50,102 nt of DNA from an uncultured Collinsella sp. GTDB lineage: Bacteria; Actinomycetota; Coriobacteriia; Coriobacteriales; Coriobacteriaceae. Positions 16,111-24,586 of this stretch are shown here, piece by piece. The translations under genes and the position numbers were made by a program. The stretch is from positions 1 through 50,102 of the forward strand of contig UQIT01000014.1 in assembly GCA_900541175.1 (NCBI GenBank). The letters are read 5' to 3'. Under the pieces are notes generated by a model, which saw nothing but the letters and a program-made list of their open reading frames with translations, did not search any database and was not told the origin of the DNA. Each line of letters opens with the position of its first letter. The stretch's first letter is position 1.

Positions 16111-17202
16111 TTACCGTTCCTCGCGTTGCGGCCCGGCTGCCTCGGCTGTCTTTACGCGGTTCTTGTCGATGTACATGTTTTTGTCGGCCTGGGAAAAGAG
16201 CTCGCGCATCGTAGGCGGTTCATCAAAATCACTGGAAAGCGCATAGCCCACCGCATAGCTGATAGGCATGTCGGGGTGAGCCTCGGAATACTCGTTCACG
16301 TTCGCACGAACCCGAGCGAGACAGGACTCCACGGCAGCCCGATCGGCATCCCACAGCACCGCGATAAACTCATCGCCGCCGTCGCGGCCCACAAAGCAGG
16401 TCTCGGACGCCACGCACCCCAGCTGCTGGGCAAAAGAACGGATGTATTCGTCGCCCTTCTCGTGGCCGAAGTTGTTATTGACCGTATGCAGATTGTTAAG
16501 GTCGAAGACGCACACCGCAACGGGCGCCTCCGCGGAGACAGGCCGCTCCTGCCCCAAGATCTCCTCGCACTTGTTCTTGTTGGGCAGTCCCGTGGCTTCG
16601 TCGAGATAGACTTTGCTCTGCAGCTCGCGGTTGAGCGCGGCAGTGCGCACCGCGCGAACAAGTTCGACCGCAAAGGTCGCCACCAAGCCCACGATGTCGA
16701 TGATCACCAAGCCCTCGAGATAGTTGAGCGCCGACGCCTTCTCCTGAGAGTAGTCCTCTGCGAGTCGCGTAGCATCGTCGCAAATGCCAAAGAACTCCTC
16801 GCTCATGGAGATGATGTCGGTGCTCTCGTAGCCGACTTCGCGCACGCGGCTAATCTCGGCGCAAAGCTCATCATAATAATTTGCAAGCTCGGTCATCTTT
16901 GCCTGATACTCGTCGTCGTCGAGACGGACGAGGTTGAGGTCGTCACTTCCGTAACGCAAACCGTTGATGTATGAATCCACGGCCTTGAGCAGGTCGTCTT
17001 GAGGCTGGCCCGCGTCCTCGAGCTTAACGATTCGCTGCGTGGTGCCGCGCACCAGACCGGCGTAGTTGACCACACGCGCCGTGCCCTGGATATCGGAGAC
17101 GAGCAGCATAACATTAATGAAGAAGAAGATGAGAACTGCCGTGAGCACCATCATGAGCAGGCGCACCGCCTGGCTGGCTTTCTTGGCGACAGAAGTATTC
17201 AC
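16111..17202 (-). CDS. Membrane GGDEF diguanylate cyclase with PilJ-like sensor region
   Basis: Predicted inner-membrane enzyme making cyclic di-GMP from two GTP; 363 residues. TM1 is near residues 10-33. The extracytoplasmic helical part contains VVNYAGLVRGTTQRIVKLE, which resembles the PilJ-type sensor motif (N.aGrqR.lsQr). TM2 is near LVIIDIVGLVATFAVELV, and the GGDEF domain follows with TGLPNKNKCEEIL and the intact active site GGDEF at 275-279. No RxxD inhibitory site stands five residues before GGDEF, so feedback inhibition at that site is not expected. GTG at 17202 is chosen for the GGGAG eight bases upstream; a longer frame adds 22 residues without a ribosome site. No EAL or PilZ gene is nearby. 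Confidence 0.9.
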   Translation of the reverse strand: MNTSVAKKASQAVRLLMMVLTAVLIFFFINVMLLVSDIQGTARVVNYAGLVRGTTQRIVKLEDAGQPQDDLLKAVDSYINGLRYGSDDLNLVRLDDDEYQAKMTELANYYDELCAEISRVREVGYESTDIISMSEEFFGICDDATRLAEDYSQEKASALNYLEGLVIIDIVGLVATFAVELVRAVRTAALNRELQSKVYLDEATGLPNKNKCEEILGQERPVSAEAPVAVCVFDLNNLHTVNNNFGHEKGDEYIRSFAQQLGCVASETCFVGRDGGDEFIAVLWDADRAAVESCLARVRANVNEYSEAHPDMPISYAVGYALSSDFDEPPTMRELFSQADKNMYIDKNRVKTAEAAGPQREER

Positions 17203-17276
17203 AAGTTCACTCCCAAAATGACAAAAGCACAGGTAGTACGCAGTGTACTGAAATTCACGTGAGGTCAACTCTACCA

Positions 17277-17311
17277 GATGATTTTTCTAGGACGGGGATT
17301 AAAGAATCATC
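17277..17311 (-). terminator. Hairpin after the LysR gene
   Basis: GATGATT (17277-17283) pairs with AATCATC (17305-17311) just downstream of the LysR stop. The loop contains TTTTTCTAGGACGGGG, a motif repeated at 21870-21885. Confidence 0.4.
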
Positions 17312-17321
17312 GACACGATAG

Positions 17322-18200
17322 CTATTTGAGAAGTTGTGCCATGGCGTTGACGAATTTTTGGACTTGGAGGGTGGGCTCGAGCGGGTAGTGCAGAAAGACC
17401 GGCACCTCGCGGCCGCACAGGAACGGTACGCCCACAAAGGCCGGGTGCACCCCCGACCATGCGCCGCAGGTGAGCACCGCGTCGCCCTTTTCCTCCGCCT
17501 CGTTAAAGAGCGCAAAGTCGAAGCTATCCACATCGATCACGTCCACGCCGCCGTCGGCCAACAGGTCGATGCGCAGGCTGTCCATGGCATCGTTGCCGTG
17601 ACGCAGCACGCGCAGACGCATGCCCTCCAAGTCGGCAACCGTGATGCGATTCTTGCGCGCCAACGTACTCGTGCGCGGCAGGTCGATATAAAACGGCACG
17701 TTAACGATGCGGAGCTTTTGGCAGGCGTCGCCCCAGCGTGGGGTAGAAAAACTCGACTGCACCACATCGACCTCGCGGCCCAAGCTGCGCATGACGGTCT
17801 CGCGCTCGTCGTAGAGGTCGCTTACCGGCACAATCTCAAATCGCAGCGACGGCTCCAGATCGTGGATGCCCGTCCACATCGAAAGCGTTTGGCGCCCCGG
17901 GCACATCATCGACACGCCCAGGCGCACGGCACCGCCATCGCCCGCCGCGCGTCGGGCACGGCGCAGCGCGTCCTCGGACTGCCGCATGATCGAGCGCGCG
18001 TCATCCACCAGCAGAGCGCCCGCCGGCGTCACCTTAACACCCGAATGCGAGCGCTCGAACAACGTGATACCAAATTCGGCCTCAAATCCCGACACCTGTT
18101 TGACGAGCGCCGGGGTCGACACGCGCAATTTTGCCGCCGCACGCGAGAAGCTTCCCAGCTCCGCGGCGGCCGATATGGCCTCAAGTCGTCGATCGTACAC
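17322..18200 (-). CDS. LysR-family transcriptional regulator
   Basis: DNA-binding regulator of 292 residues. The N-terminal winged helix is clear: LEAISAAAELGSFSRAAAKLRVSTPALVKQVSGFEAEFGITLFERSHSGVKVTPAG. A periplasmic-binding-like effector domain follows from about residue 85 to the end. GTG at 18200 is preferred because GGGAG lies seven bases upstream and the fold begins at once; the ATG at 18233 has no ribosome site. The gene is divergent from the SDR/MFS/oxidoreductase operon starting at 18434, and the 233-bp gap holds a LysR-box-like dyad (18331-18353). Control of that operon by an oxidised sugar or organic acid is inferred from the usual LysR arrangement. Confidence 0.93.
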   Translation of the reverse strand: MYDRRLEAISAAAELGSFSRAAAKLRVSTPALVKQVSGFEAEFGITLFERSHSGVKVTPAGALLVDDARSIMRQSEDALRRARRAAGDGGAVRLGVSMMCPGRQTLSMWTGIHDLEPSLRFEIVPVSDLYDERETVMRSLGREVDVVQSSFSTPRWGDACQKLRIVNVPFYIDLPRTSTLARKNRITVADLEGMRLRVLRHGNDAMDSLRIDLLADGGVDVIDVDSFDFALFNEAEEKGDAVLTCGAWSGVHPAFVGVPFLCGREVPVFLHYPLEPTLQVQKFVNAMAQLLK

Positions 18201-18272
18201 GTCAATCTCCCGTTTTCGCGCCCGTGGCCACATGGTGCCATAGGGGGTTGTTTTCGCAGGTCACGCGCTCAA

Positions 18273-18302
18273 TTGAGAATAAACTGCATCGCACAGTGTA
18301 AA
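18273..18302 (+). promoter_or_regulatory. Candidate promoter of the SDR/MFS/oxidoreductase operon
   Basis: TTGAGA (18273-18278), 18-bp spacer, TGTAAA (18297-18302). It is a moderate match, with a leader of about 125 nt to the SDR start. Confidence 0.35.
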
Positions 18303-18330
18303 CCTACGATTAACGCCATTCTAACAAATA

Positions 18331-18353
18331 TGCAATTCACCTGCGCAAATGCA
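18331..18353. promoter_or_regulatory. Candidate LysR-type operator
   Basis: Dyad TGCAATT (18331-18337), N9, AAATGCA (18347-18353), six of seven positions symmetric. It fits the size and symmetry of a LysR site and lies in the divergent intergenic region. Confidence 0.4.
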
Positions 18354-18433
18354 AAGCATACGATAACCAGCAAAAACCACGTGGGTCGGTTAACGGGAGC
18401 GACCCACCGGGAGGCACAAGAAGGGAAGTTCCT

Positions 18434-19315
18434 ATGAGCAACTGGCTTAAGCTCGAGGGCGATGTCTGCGCCGTGACTGGCGCGCTCGGCGGTATGGGCG
18501 TCGAGATTTGCCGCGAGTTCGCCCGCAACGGCGCCAACGTCGTCCTGCTCGATCTGGACGAGGAAAAGGTCAAGGCCGCTGCCGCCGACCTCGCCGCCGA
18601 GTTTGGCATCCACGCCGAGGGCTACAAGATGAACGCTACCGACGAGGCCGAGGTTCAGGCCGCCGTCGACGCCACGATCCGCGACTTCGGCCGCATCGAC
18701 GTTCTCGTCAACACCGCCGGCATCCTGCGCTTCGCCGCCATGGAAGACCTGCCGCTGAGCGACTGGGAGCAGGTGCTCAACGTCAACCTCACCGGTTACT
18801 TCATCACCTCGCAGCGCTTTGGTCGCGAGATGATCAAGGCCGGCCAGGGCCGCCTGGTGCACATCTCGACCGTTGCCAGCCACTCCCCCGAGACGTTCTC
18901 GGGCGTGTACAGCTCCACCAAGGCGGGCGTCAACATGATGTCCAAGATGCTGGCTGCCGAGTGGGGCCCCTACGGCGTCCGCTCCAACTGCGTCGAGCCT
19001 TGCTTCGTTAAGACCCCGATGTCGGCCAACTTCTACGCCGACCCCGAGGTCGAAAAGAGCCGCAGCCGTCTGATCGCCACGCGCCGCATCGGCGAGGTCA
19101 GCGATATCGCCAACGCCGTCATGTTCCTGGCGTCCAAGCGCTCGGACTTTACCACCGGCGACGCCATCAAAGTCGACGGCGGCTTCTCCAACATGATGGG
19201 CGACCTCACCGCCAAGCCCGGAGGCCGTCGCGCTTATGCCGACAACTACCTCAAGAACAAGGGTGTCGAGCTTTGGTCCGATGAGTCCGGCGTCGCCAAG
19301 CCGACTGACCAGTAA
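18434..19315 (+). CDS. Short-chain dehydrogenase/reductase
   Basis: Cytoplasmic NAD(P)-dependent oxidoreductase of the classical SDR type, 293 residues. The cofactor motif TGALGGMG is at 15-22. Asp40 after the second strand (VVLLDLD) favours NAD over NADP. NTAG is at 93-96 and the catalytic Ser/Tyr/Lys are about Ser145, Tyr159 and Lys163 (YSSTK). The C-terminus keeps the DGGFSNMMG segment plus a 35-residue tail longer than most. The ATG has GAAGGGAAG upstream. It is the first gene of a three-gene operon with an OFA-type carrier and a Gfo/Idh oxidoreductase, which suggests stepwise oxidation of an imported polyol, sugar or hydroxy acid. Substrate cannot be named from sequence. Confidence 0.92.
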   Translation: MSNWLKLEGDVCAVTGALGGMGVEICREFARNGANVVLLDLDEEKVKAAAADLAAEFGIHAEGYKMNATDEAEVQAAVDATIRDFGRIDVLVNTAGILRFAAMEDLPLSDWEQVLNVNLTGYFITSQRFGREMIKAGQGRLVHISTVASHSPETFSGVYSSTKAGVNMMSKMLAAEWGPYGVRSNCVEPCFVKTPMSANFYADPEVEKSRSRLIATRRIGEVSDIANAVMFLASKRSDFTTGDAIKVDGGFSNMMGDLTAKPGGRRAYADNYLKNKGVELWSDESGVAKPTDQ

Positions 19316-19381
19316 ACCAACCCGACAGGGAGGACCCGCGGACACGCCTGTTCCTCCTCCGTATCGATTAGAAAGAGTCCA

Positions 19382-20638
19382 ATGGCTTCCACCAACTCCA
19401 ACAAGGGTCGCGCCGTCGTGCTTTCCGCCGCGTGCGTCACCATGTTCTTCATCAGCTCCATCGCGCTGTATTCCGTCGTGAGCAAGAACCTGCTCGCCGT
19501 CTACCCCGAGTGGTCGAGCGCCCTTACCTGGGCCTTCCCGGTCTTTCAGACCATCATGGCCGTGACGGGTATCTTCGCCGGCCGCATCTCCGATAAGATC
19601 GGCCCGCGCAACGTCGTGATCGCCGCCGCCGTGTGCTACGGCCTGGGCTGGTTCATGTCCGGCACCGTCACCGAGCCGTGGCAGTTCTACCTGTGGTTCT
19701 CGCTCGTCGCCGCTGTCGGCAACGGCCTGGGCTACAACCCGGCGCTCACCACCGGCCAAAAGTGGTTCATCGACAAGAAGGGTCTCGCCTCCGGCATCAC
19801 CCTGGCCGCTTCGACCGCCGGTCCCGCCGTGCTGTCCCCGGTACTCGCCTCGCTGCTCATCCCGAGCCTGGGCATCTTTGGCGCCCTCAAGGCACTCGGC
19901 GTCATCTTCTTTGTGACGATCGCCGCCTCCGCCCTGTTCCTGAAGGCCCCCGAGGCCGGTTGGCTGCCCGAGGGCTTCGAGGCCCCCAAGGGTGGCGCAC
20001 ATGCCGGCACCTTCGGTGACCTCACCCCGGGCGAGATGGTCAAGACCCCGCGCTTCTGGGTCCTCATCGTCACCTTCGCCTTTGCCGCCACCGCGGGCAC
20101 CCTGCTCGTAGGCAAGGTTGCCTCCATCGCCGCCGTCCAGCTCTTCGCCGACCCCACGAGCGCCGCGGCCGTCGCCCTCGGCGGTGTGGTCGTCTCCGTC
20201 AACACCTGCGCCAACCTGGTTGGCCGTCTGTCCTTTGGCCAGATCATCGACAAGCTCGGCGCCTATAAGTCGCTGCTCATCAGCCTTGTCGTGACCATCA
20301 TCGCGCTCGTCATCATGTCGATGAGCTTTACGCAGAGCATGTTCTTTGTGGCGCTCGCCCTGCTCGGCTTTAGCTTTGGCGCTCTGCTCGTCATCTACCC
20401 GCCGCTCACCGGTGGCGCCTTTGGCACCAGCAACATCGGCGTCAACTACGGCATCATGTTTTTGGGCTACGCCGCTTCCACCTGGATCAGCCAGCCCATC
20501 ACCGCCGTGCTGTATCACGCCGAGGCCGGCAGCGCCGCCTACCAGCAGTCCTTCTACGGCGCCATTGTGATCGCCGCCATCGCCGTCGTGCTCACCGTCT
20601 ACATGATGGTCTCCGACAGCAAGAAGAAGTCCGCCTAG
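19382..20638 (+). CDS. MFS transporter, oxalate/formate antiporter (OFA) family
   Basis: Predicted 12-TM secondary carrier of 418 residues. The segment FPVFQTIMAVTGIFAGRISDKIGPRNV after TM2, GLGYNPALTTGQKWFIDKKGLASG in the centre and FGTSNIGVNYGIMFLGYAAS in the second half are typical of OFA-family carriers. These move small mono- or dicarboxylates, often in exchange. The ATG at 19382 has a weak AGAAAGAG upstream, 66 bp after the SDR stop; that gap has a small GGAGGA/TCCTCC hairpin. It sits between the SDR and the Gfo/Idh genes, so it probably imports or exchanges their substrate. Confidence 0.9.
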   Translation: MASTNSNKGRAVVLSAACVTMFFISSIALYSVVSKNLLAVYPEWSSALTWAFPVFQTIMAVTGIFAGRISDKIGPRNVVIAAAVCYGLGWFMSGTVTEPWQFYLWFSLVAAVGNGLGYNPALTTGQKWFIDKKGLASGITLAASTAGPAVLSPVLASLLIPSLGIFGALKALGVIFFVTIAASALFLKAPEAGWLPEGFEAPKGGAHAGTFGDLTPGEMVKTPRFWVLIVTFAFAATAGTLLVGKVASIAAVQLFADPTSAAAVALGGVVVSVNTCANLVGRLSFGQIIDKLGAYKSLLISLVVTIIALVIMSMSFTQSMFFVALALLGFSFGALLVIYPPLTGGAFGTSNIGVNYGIMFLGYAASTWISQPITAVLYHAEAGSAAYQQSFYGAIVIAAIAVVLTVYMMVSDSKKKSA

Positions 20639-20645
20639 TTTTACC

Positions 20646-20678
20646 GATGCGACGAAGGGACAGCCCCTTTGTCGCATC
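20646..20678. repeat. GACAAAGGG palindrome, copy B
   Basis: Fourteen-base stem (20646-20659 with 20665-20678, one wobble) with the core GAAGGGACAGCCCCTTT. It lies inside the operon between the MFS and Gfo/Idh genes, so it may tune expression of the last gene. Confidence 0.78.
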
Positions 20679-20707
20679 CCACCGGTCACCAGTATTAAGG
20701 AGTCGAA

Positions 20708-21748
20708 ATGTCTGAGCTCAACCCCGTCCGCATTGCCGTTATCGGCGCCGGCGCCATGGGCCGCAACCACATCCGCTTTGTCACCGAGGAGCCCGAGGCC
20801 GAGCTCATCGCCATCGCCGACGCCTTTGAGGGCGCCCGCGCCACGGCCGAGGCCGCCGGCGTGCCGTTTTACACCGATCCCGCTCAGATGATGGACGAGG
20901 TCAAGCCCGAGGCCGTCATCATCGCCACGCCCAACGACCTGCACCTGGGCGTTGCCCGCGAGGCTGTGAAGCGCAACATCGTGCCGCTGGTCGAAAAGCC
21001 GATCTCCAACGACCTGGAGGATGCCCAGGCCTTCGCCGCCGAGGCCGAAACCGCCGGCGTGCCCGTGCTCGTGGGTCAGCACCGTCGCCACAACCCCTTC
21101 GTCAACAAGGCCAAGGAGATCATCGAGTCTGGCGAGCTGGGCAAGCTCACCGTGTCGAGCTTCCACTACATGATCTATAAGAATGACGAGTATTTCGATG
21201 TCGAGTGGCGCCGCAAGAAGGGTGCCGGCCCGATCCTGGTCAACCTGGTGCACGACGTCGACCTGCTCCGCTATCTGTTGGGCGAGCCCGTTGCCGTCCA
21301 GGGCATGCAGTCCAGCGCCGCCCGCGGTTTTGAGACCGAGGACTCCGCCGTGGTCAACGTCCGTTTTGCCGATGGCGCGCTTGCGAGCATGACCATCTCC
21401 GACGCCACCGCCAGCCCCTGGAACTGGGAGGCCACCGCTCGCGAGGATCCGCAGTACCGCCCCTTCGACGCCGACGCCTACTTTATCGGCGGCACTAAGG
21501 GCGCCCTTTCGCTGCCCCGCCTGCACCAGTTCTCCTACGACGGCGCCTCTAACTGGCACAAGCCGCTGCAGATGGAGATTCCGGCCGTGGACCCGGCGCT
21601 GCCGCACAAGATGCAGCTCAAGCACTTTGTGAAGGTTGTCCGCCGCGAGGTCGAACCCGTCGTGACCCCCGCCGATAACGTCAAGACGCTCACGCTGCTT
21701 AACGCCATCAAGGAGGCCGCCGAGACCGGCCAGCTCGTCGAGCTGTAA
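20708..21748 (+). CDS. Gfo/Idh/MocA-family oxidoreductase
   Basis: NAD(P)-dependent dehydrogenase of the glucose-fructose oxidoreductase / inositol dehydrogenase superfamily, 346 residues. The N-terminal Rossmann motif is AVIGAGAMGRNHIR, the catalytic Lys lies in VEKPIS (about residues 96-101), and the second domain shows HDVDLLRYLLGEP and a GGTKGALSLP loop. AAGGAG stands before the ATG. It closes the operon with the SDR and the OFA carrier and is followed by a strong terminator. Substrate could be an inositol, sugar or sugar acid; the operon alone does not decide this. Confidence 0.93.
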   Translation: MSELNPVRIAVIGAGAMGRNHIRFVTEEPEAELIAIADAFEGARATAEAAGVPFYTDPAQMMDEVKPEAVIIATPNDLHLGVAREAVKRNIVPLVEKPISNDLEDAQAFAAEAETAGVPVLVGQHRRHNPFVNKAKEIIESGELGKLTVSSFHYMIYKNDEYFDVEWRRKKGAGPILVNLVHDVDLLRYLLGEPVAVQGMQSSAARGFETEDSAVVNVRFADGALASMTISDATASPWNWEATAREDPQYRPFDADAYFIGGTKGALSLPRLHQFSYDGASNWHKPLQMEIPAVDPALPHKMQLKHFVKVVRREVEPVVTPADNVKTLTLLNAIKEAAETGQLVEL

Positions 21749-21820
21749 TGCCTTAAGAGCGGGCCGCAGCAAAGTCCCCGCCGAGCGCCTTGGCCCGCCG
21801 CCAACAAGCCCCTCTTCTTT

Positions 21821-21855
21821 GCCCCACGAGCAGCCTCCTGCCCGTGGGGCTTTTT
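21821..21855 (+). terminator. Intrinsic terminator of the SDR/MFS/oxidoreductase operon
   Basis: GCCCCACG (21821-21828) pairs with CGTGGGGC (21843-21850), directly followed by TTTTT. This is a standard rho-independent terminator. Confidence 0.88.
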
Positions 21856-21918
21856 GACTACATTGGTAATGATTTTTCTGGGACGGGGGCTATTTTGTGC
21901 CTCAGCTTGGTTCGTTCG

Positions 21919-22076
21919 CCACGAAATGGGCCTATCTACTACGTTTAACCGACCACCCTCAACCATGCCGAATTTCGCGAAATAAAAACCGCAGGTAACC
22001 GGCTTGTCGATTTTCGGAAAACCCAGGTACGGTCGACCCATGCGGTTCAAACGTAGTAGACGGGTCGTTTTCGTGG
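21919..22076. repeat. 158-bp palindromic element with CTACTACGTTT ends, copy 1
   Basis: Imperfect palindrome. Left end CCACGAAA...CTACTACGTTT, right end AAACGTAGTAG...TTTTCGTGG, with CCGCAGGTA in the centre. A second copy in the opposite orientation is at 48048-48207. GGGACGGG motifs flank it on both sides (21876, 22099). The 411-bp gap 21749-22159 holds only the terminator, this element and the tex leader. Confidence 0.82.
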
Positions 22077-22159
22077 CGCGGCTCCAAAACAGTCTTTTGG
22101 GACGGGTGGTATCCTTGGTAGCCCTGTGCTGCAAACGCACCTTAAACGCAAGGAGTCCC

Positions 22160-24307
22160 ATGGATCTTATCGCCCAGCTTGCCCGCGAGCTCAACCTTAA
22201 GGCCGCCAACATCGAGGCGGCCGTCAAGCTCATCGACGAGGGCAACACCATCCCCTTTATCTCGCGCTACCGCAAGGAAGCAACGGGCGGCATGGACGAC
22301 GTCGCCCTGCGCGCACTCGACGAGCGCCTGTCTTACCTGCGCAATCTTGAGCAGCGCAAAGAGGACGTCATTCTGCTCATCGACGCCCAGGGCAAACTTA
22401 CGCCAGAGCTTGAGCAGCAGATTCGCGAAGCCACGCAGATCCAACGTGTTGAGGACCTCTACAAGCCCTACCGCAAAAAGCGCATGACCCGCGCACAGAA
22501 GGCCCGCGAGGCAGGCCTGGAGCCGCTTGCCAACATGATCATCATGCAGGCCTCGGCCAAGGGCAGCGCGCTCGACACCGCCGCGGCATACGTCAACGAG
22601 GAGGCCGGCTTCGACACACCCGAGAAGGCACTTGCCGGCGCCGCCGACATCGTTGCCGAGACGGTGGCCGAAGACCCCGAGAACGTCGCCGACCTGCGCG
22701 CCTTTACGCAAAACACCGCCGATATCATTGTCGAGGCTACCGATCCCACGGAGAAGACTCCCTACGAGCCCTACTACAACTTTGACGAGCCGCTGCGCCG
22801 TATACCCAACCACCGTGTGTTGGCTATCGACCGCGGTGAGCGCGAGGGCAAGCTCCGCGTGCGCGTGAACGTCGACGGCGCTGCCGCCACGGCATGCCTC
22901 GGCAGCCGTTGGCCCCGACGCCAGGGCGTCTTCGCGCCCGTCTTTGACGCCGCCATCGCCGACGGTTACAAGCGCCTCATGGCCCCCTCGCTGGAGCGCG
23001 AGGCCCGCGCCAAGCTCACCGTTCGCGCCCAGACCGAGGCCATCAACGTCTTTGCCAAGAATCTCGAGGGCTTGCTCTCGGCGCGCCCCGTGCGCGGCGC
23101 CCGCGTGCTCGCGCTCGATCCGGGCTACCGCACCGGCTGCAAGGTCGCCGTCATGGACGAGACCGGCAAGCTGCTCGACCACGGCGTGGTCTACCCCACC
23201 AAGCCGCGCCACGACGTCGCCGGCACCAAGCGCGAGCTCGCCCGCCTCGTCAAGAAGGACGGCGTCAACACCATCGTCATCGGCAACGGCACCGCCAGCC
23301 GCGAGACCGAGGAAGTCGTCTCGGAGTTCATTGCCGAGCAGGCGCCCAGCCTTCGCTACACCATCGTTAACGAAGCCGGCGCGTCGGTGTACTCGGCTTC
23401 CGAACTCGCCAGCCAGGAATATCCCGACCTGGACGTCACCGTGCGTGGCGCCATGAGCCTGGGCCGCCGCCTGCAAGACCCGCTGGCAGAGCTCGTCAAG
23501 ATTCCGCCCCAGTCCATCGGCGTTGGCCAGTACCAGCACAACCTTGACCAGGCCGAGCTTTCGCGCACCCTGGGCCATGTGGTGGAGGACGTCGTCAACC
23601 GCGTGGGCGTCGACGTGAACACCGCGAGCGCAAGCCTGCTGGGATATGTATCGGGCATCACGCCGAGCGTGGCCAAAAACATCGTGGCCTACCGCGAGGA
23701 AAACGGCGCCTTTACCGATCGCCGCCAGCTCAAGAAGGTCCCCAAGCTGGGACCCAAGGCATACCTCAACGCCGCGGGTTTCCTGCGCATCAGCGGCGGC
23801 AAGAACCCGCTCGACGCGACGAGCGTCCACCCCGAAAGCTACGAGGTGGCCACGTCCGTCTTGGAACGCGCCGGCGTTGCGGCAAGCGAGCTCAGCCGCG
23901 GCGGCGTGCCCGACATCGAGCGCCGTCTGGGCAGCATCTCGACGCTGGCAAGCGACCTGGACTGCGGCACCCTGACGCTCATCGACATCGTCAACGAGCT
24001 CAAGAAGCCCGGTCGCGACCCGCGCGACGATGCACCCGAGGTGGTCTTTAGCCGCTCGGCGCTTTCCATCGACGACCTGGAGCCGGGCATGGAGCTCAAG
24101 GGCACGGTTCGCAACGTTGTGGACTTTGGTGCCTTCGTCGACGTGGGCGTGCACCAGGACGGCCTCGTGCATATCTCCAAGCTTGCCAACCGCTTTGTCA
24201 AGCACCCCAGCGACGTAGTGCGCGTCGGCGACACGGTGAAGGTATGGGTAGAAAAGGTCGATCGCGACCGCAAGAAGATCTCGCTCACCATGGTGCAGGG
24301 AAAGTAA
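22160..24307 (+). CDS. tex: RNA-binding transcription accessory protein Tex
   Basis: Multidomain nucleic-acid-binding protein of 715 residues. In order: the helical N-terminal domain (NTIPFISRYRKEATGGMDD is diagnostic), the YqgF-like domain beginning GARVLALDPGYRTGCKVAVMDE, the helix-hairpin-helix region with VDVNTASASLLGYVSGI, and a C-terminal S1 domain (PGMELKGTVRNVVDFGAFVDVGVHQDGLVHISKL). The length is slightly below the 770 of E. coli. The ATG at 22160 has AAGGAG upstream; the frame is open 156 bp further back, but that part overlaps the palindromic repeat. The gene stands alone. Tex is linked in other bacteria to transcription and toxin expression, and its molecular role remains loosely defined. 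Confidence 0.96.
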   Translation: MDLIAQLARELNLKAANIEAAVKLIDEGNTIPFISRYRKEATGGMDDVALRALDERLSYLRNLEQRKEDVILLIDAQGKLTPELEQQIREATQIQRVEDLYKPYRKKRMTRAQKAREAGLEPLANMIIMQASAKGSALDTAAAYVNEEAGFDTPEKALAGAADIVAETVAEDPENVADLRAFTQNTADIIVEATDPTEKTPYEPYYNFDEPLRRIPNHRVLAIDRGEREGKLRVRVNVDGAAATACLGSRWPRRQGVFAPVFDAAIADGYKRLMAPSLEREARAKLTVRAQTEAINVFAKNLEGLLSARPVRGARVLALDPGYRTGCKVAVMDETGKLLDHGVVYPTKPRHDVAGTKRELARLVKKDGVNTIVIGNGTASRETEEVVSEFIAEQAPSLRYTIVNEAGASVYSASELASQEYPDLDVTVRGAMSLGRRLQDPLAELVKIPPQSIGVGQYQHNLDQAELSRTLGHVVEDVVNRVGVDVNTASASLLGYVSGITPSVAKNIVAYREENGAFTDRRQLKKVPKLGPKAYLNAAGFLRISGGKNPLDATSVHPESYEVATSVLERAGVAASELSRGGVPDIERRLGSISTLASDLDCGTLTLIDIVNELKKPGRDPRDDAPEVVFSRSALSIDDLEPGMELKGTVRNVVDFGAFVDVGVHQDGLVHISKLANRFVKHPSDVVRVGDTVKVWVEKVDRDRKKISLTMVQGK

Positions 24308-24316
24308 ACCGCCAAA

Positions 24317-24532
24317 GCAAGGGTACCCCCTGTAGCGACGTGCAAAATCGCGAGTATTCTGCAATTTCCGCCGTTCCGAACGCCCCACAGAGACAATAAC
24401 GCCAAAAACAGCCCCCGTTTTAGCGACATTAGAGCCAGAACGGGGGCCGTTCCATGCTTCGGTTAACTGATAAAGACCTTTACCTTGCTGAATACTCTCA
24501 ATTTTGCACGGCGCAGGCGGGGGTACCTTTGC
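24317..24532. repeat. MITE-like 216-bp palindromic element
   Basis: Terminal inverted repeats of about 48 bp (24317-24364 with 24485-24532) share GGTACCCCC, GTGCAAAAT and GAGTATTC blocks with a 3-nt insertion and a few changes. Inside is a separate perfect 9-bp hairpin (24411-24419 with 24439-24447). There is no coding capacity. It sits 9 bp after the tex stop and abuts a fragment resembling the 3' end of the aldolase gene. Confidence 0.75.
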
Positions 24533-24533
24533 C

Positions 24534-24576
24534 CACGGCAGGATATAGAAGCCAAGCGCCAACTTGCTGGCAAGCT
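24534..24576 (-). pseudogene. Remnant resembling the 3' end of a transaldolase/FSA gene
   Basis: Read on the minus strand, this stretch encodes ELASKLALGFYILPW. It closely resembles the C-terminus of the intact aldolase next door (FAKDIASLGFHILP), and the DNA matches at about 18 of 22 positions around GGCAG-ATAT--AAGCC-AGCG. It is cut by the palindromic element on one side and by the hairpin at 24587-24658 on the other. It is too short for certainty. Confidence 0.45.
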
Positions 24577-24586
24577 CGTGTCGGCA

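Noticed and set aside
18269..21772. Very long open frame (over 1100 codons) antisense to the SDR/MFS/oxidoreductase operon
   Set aside because: It is the usual by-product of high-GC codon bias; residues are His/Gly/Ala/Val-rich without any fold, and the sense genes are unmistakable.
22142..24562. Long antisense frame over tex
   Set aside because: Same cause; only its first few codons (in 24534-24562) match anything, and those belong to the aldolase remnant.
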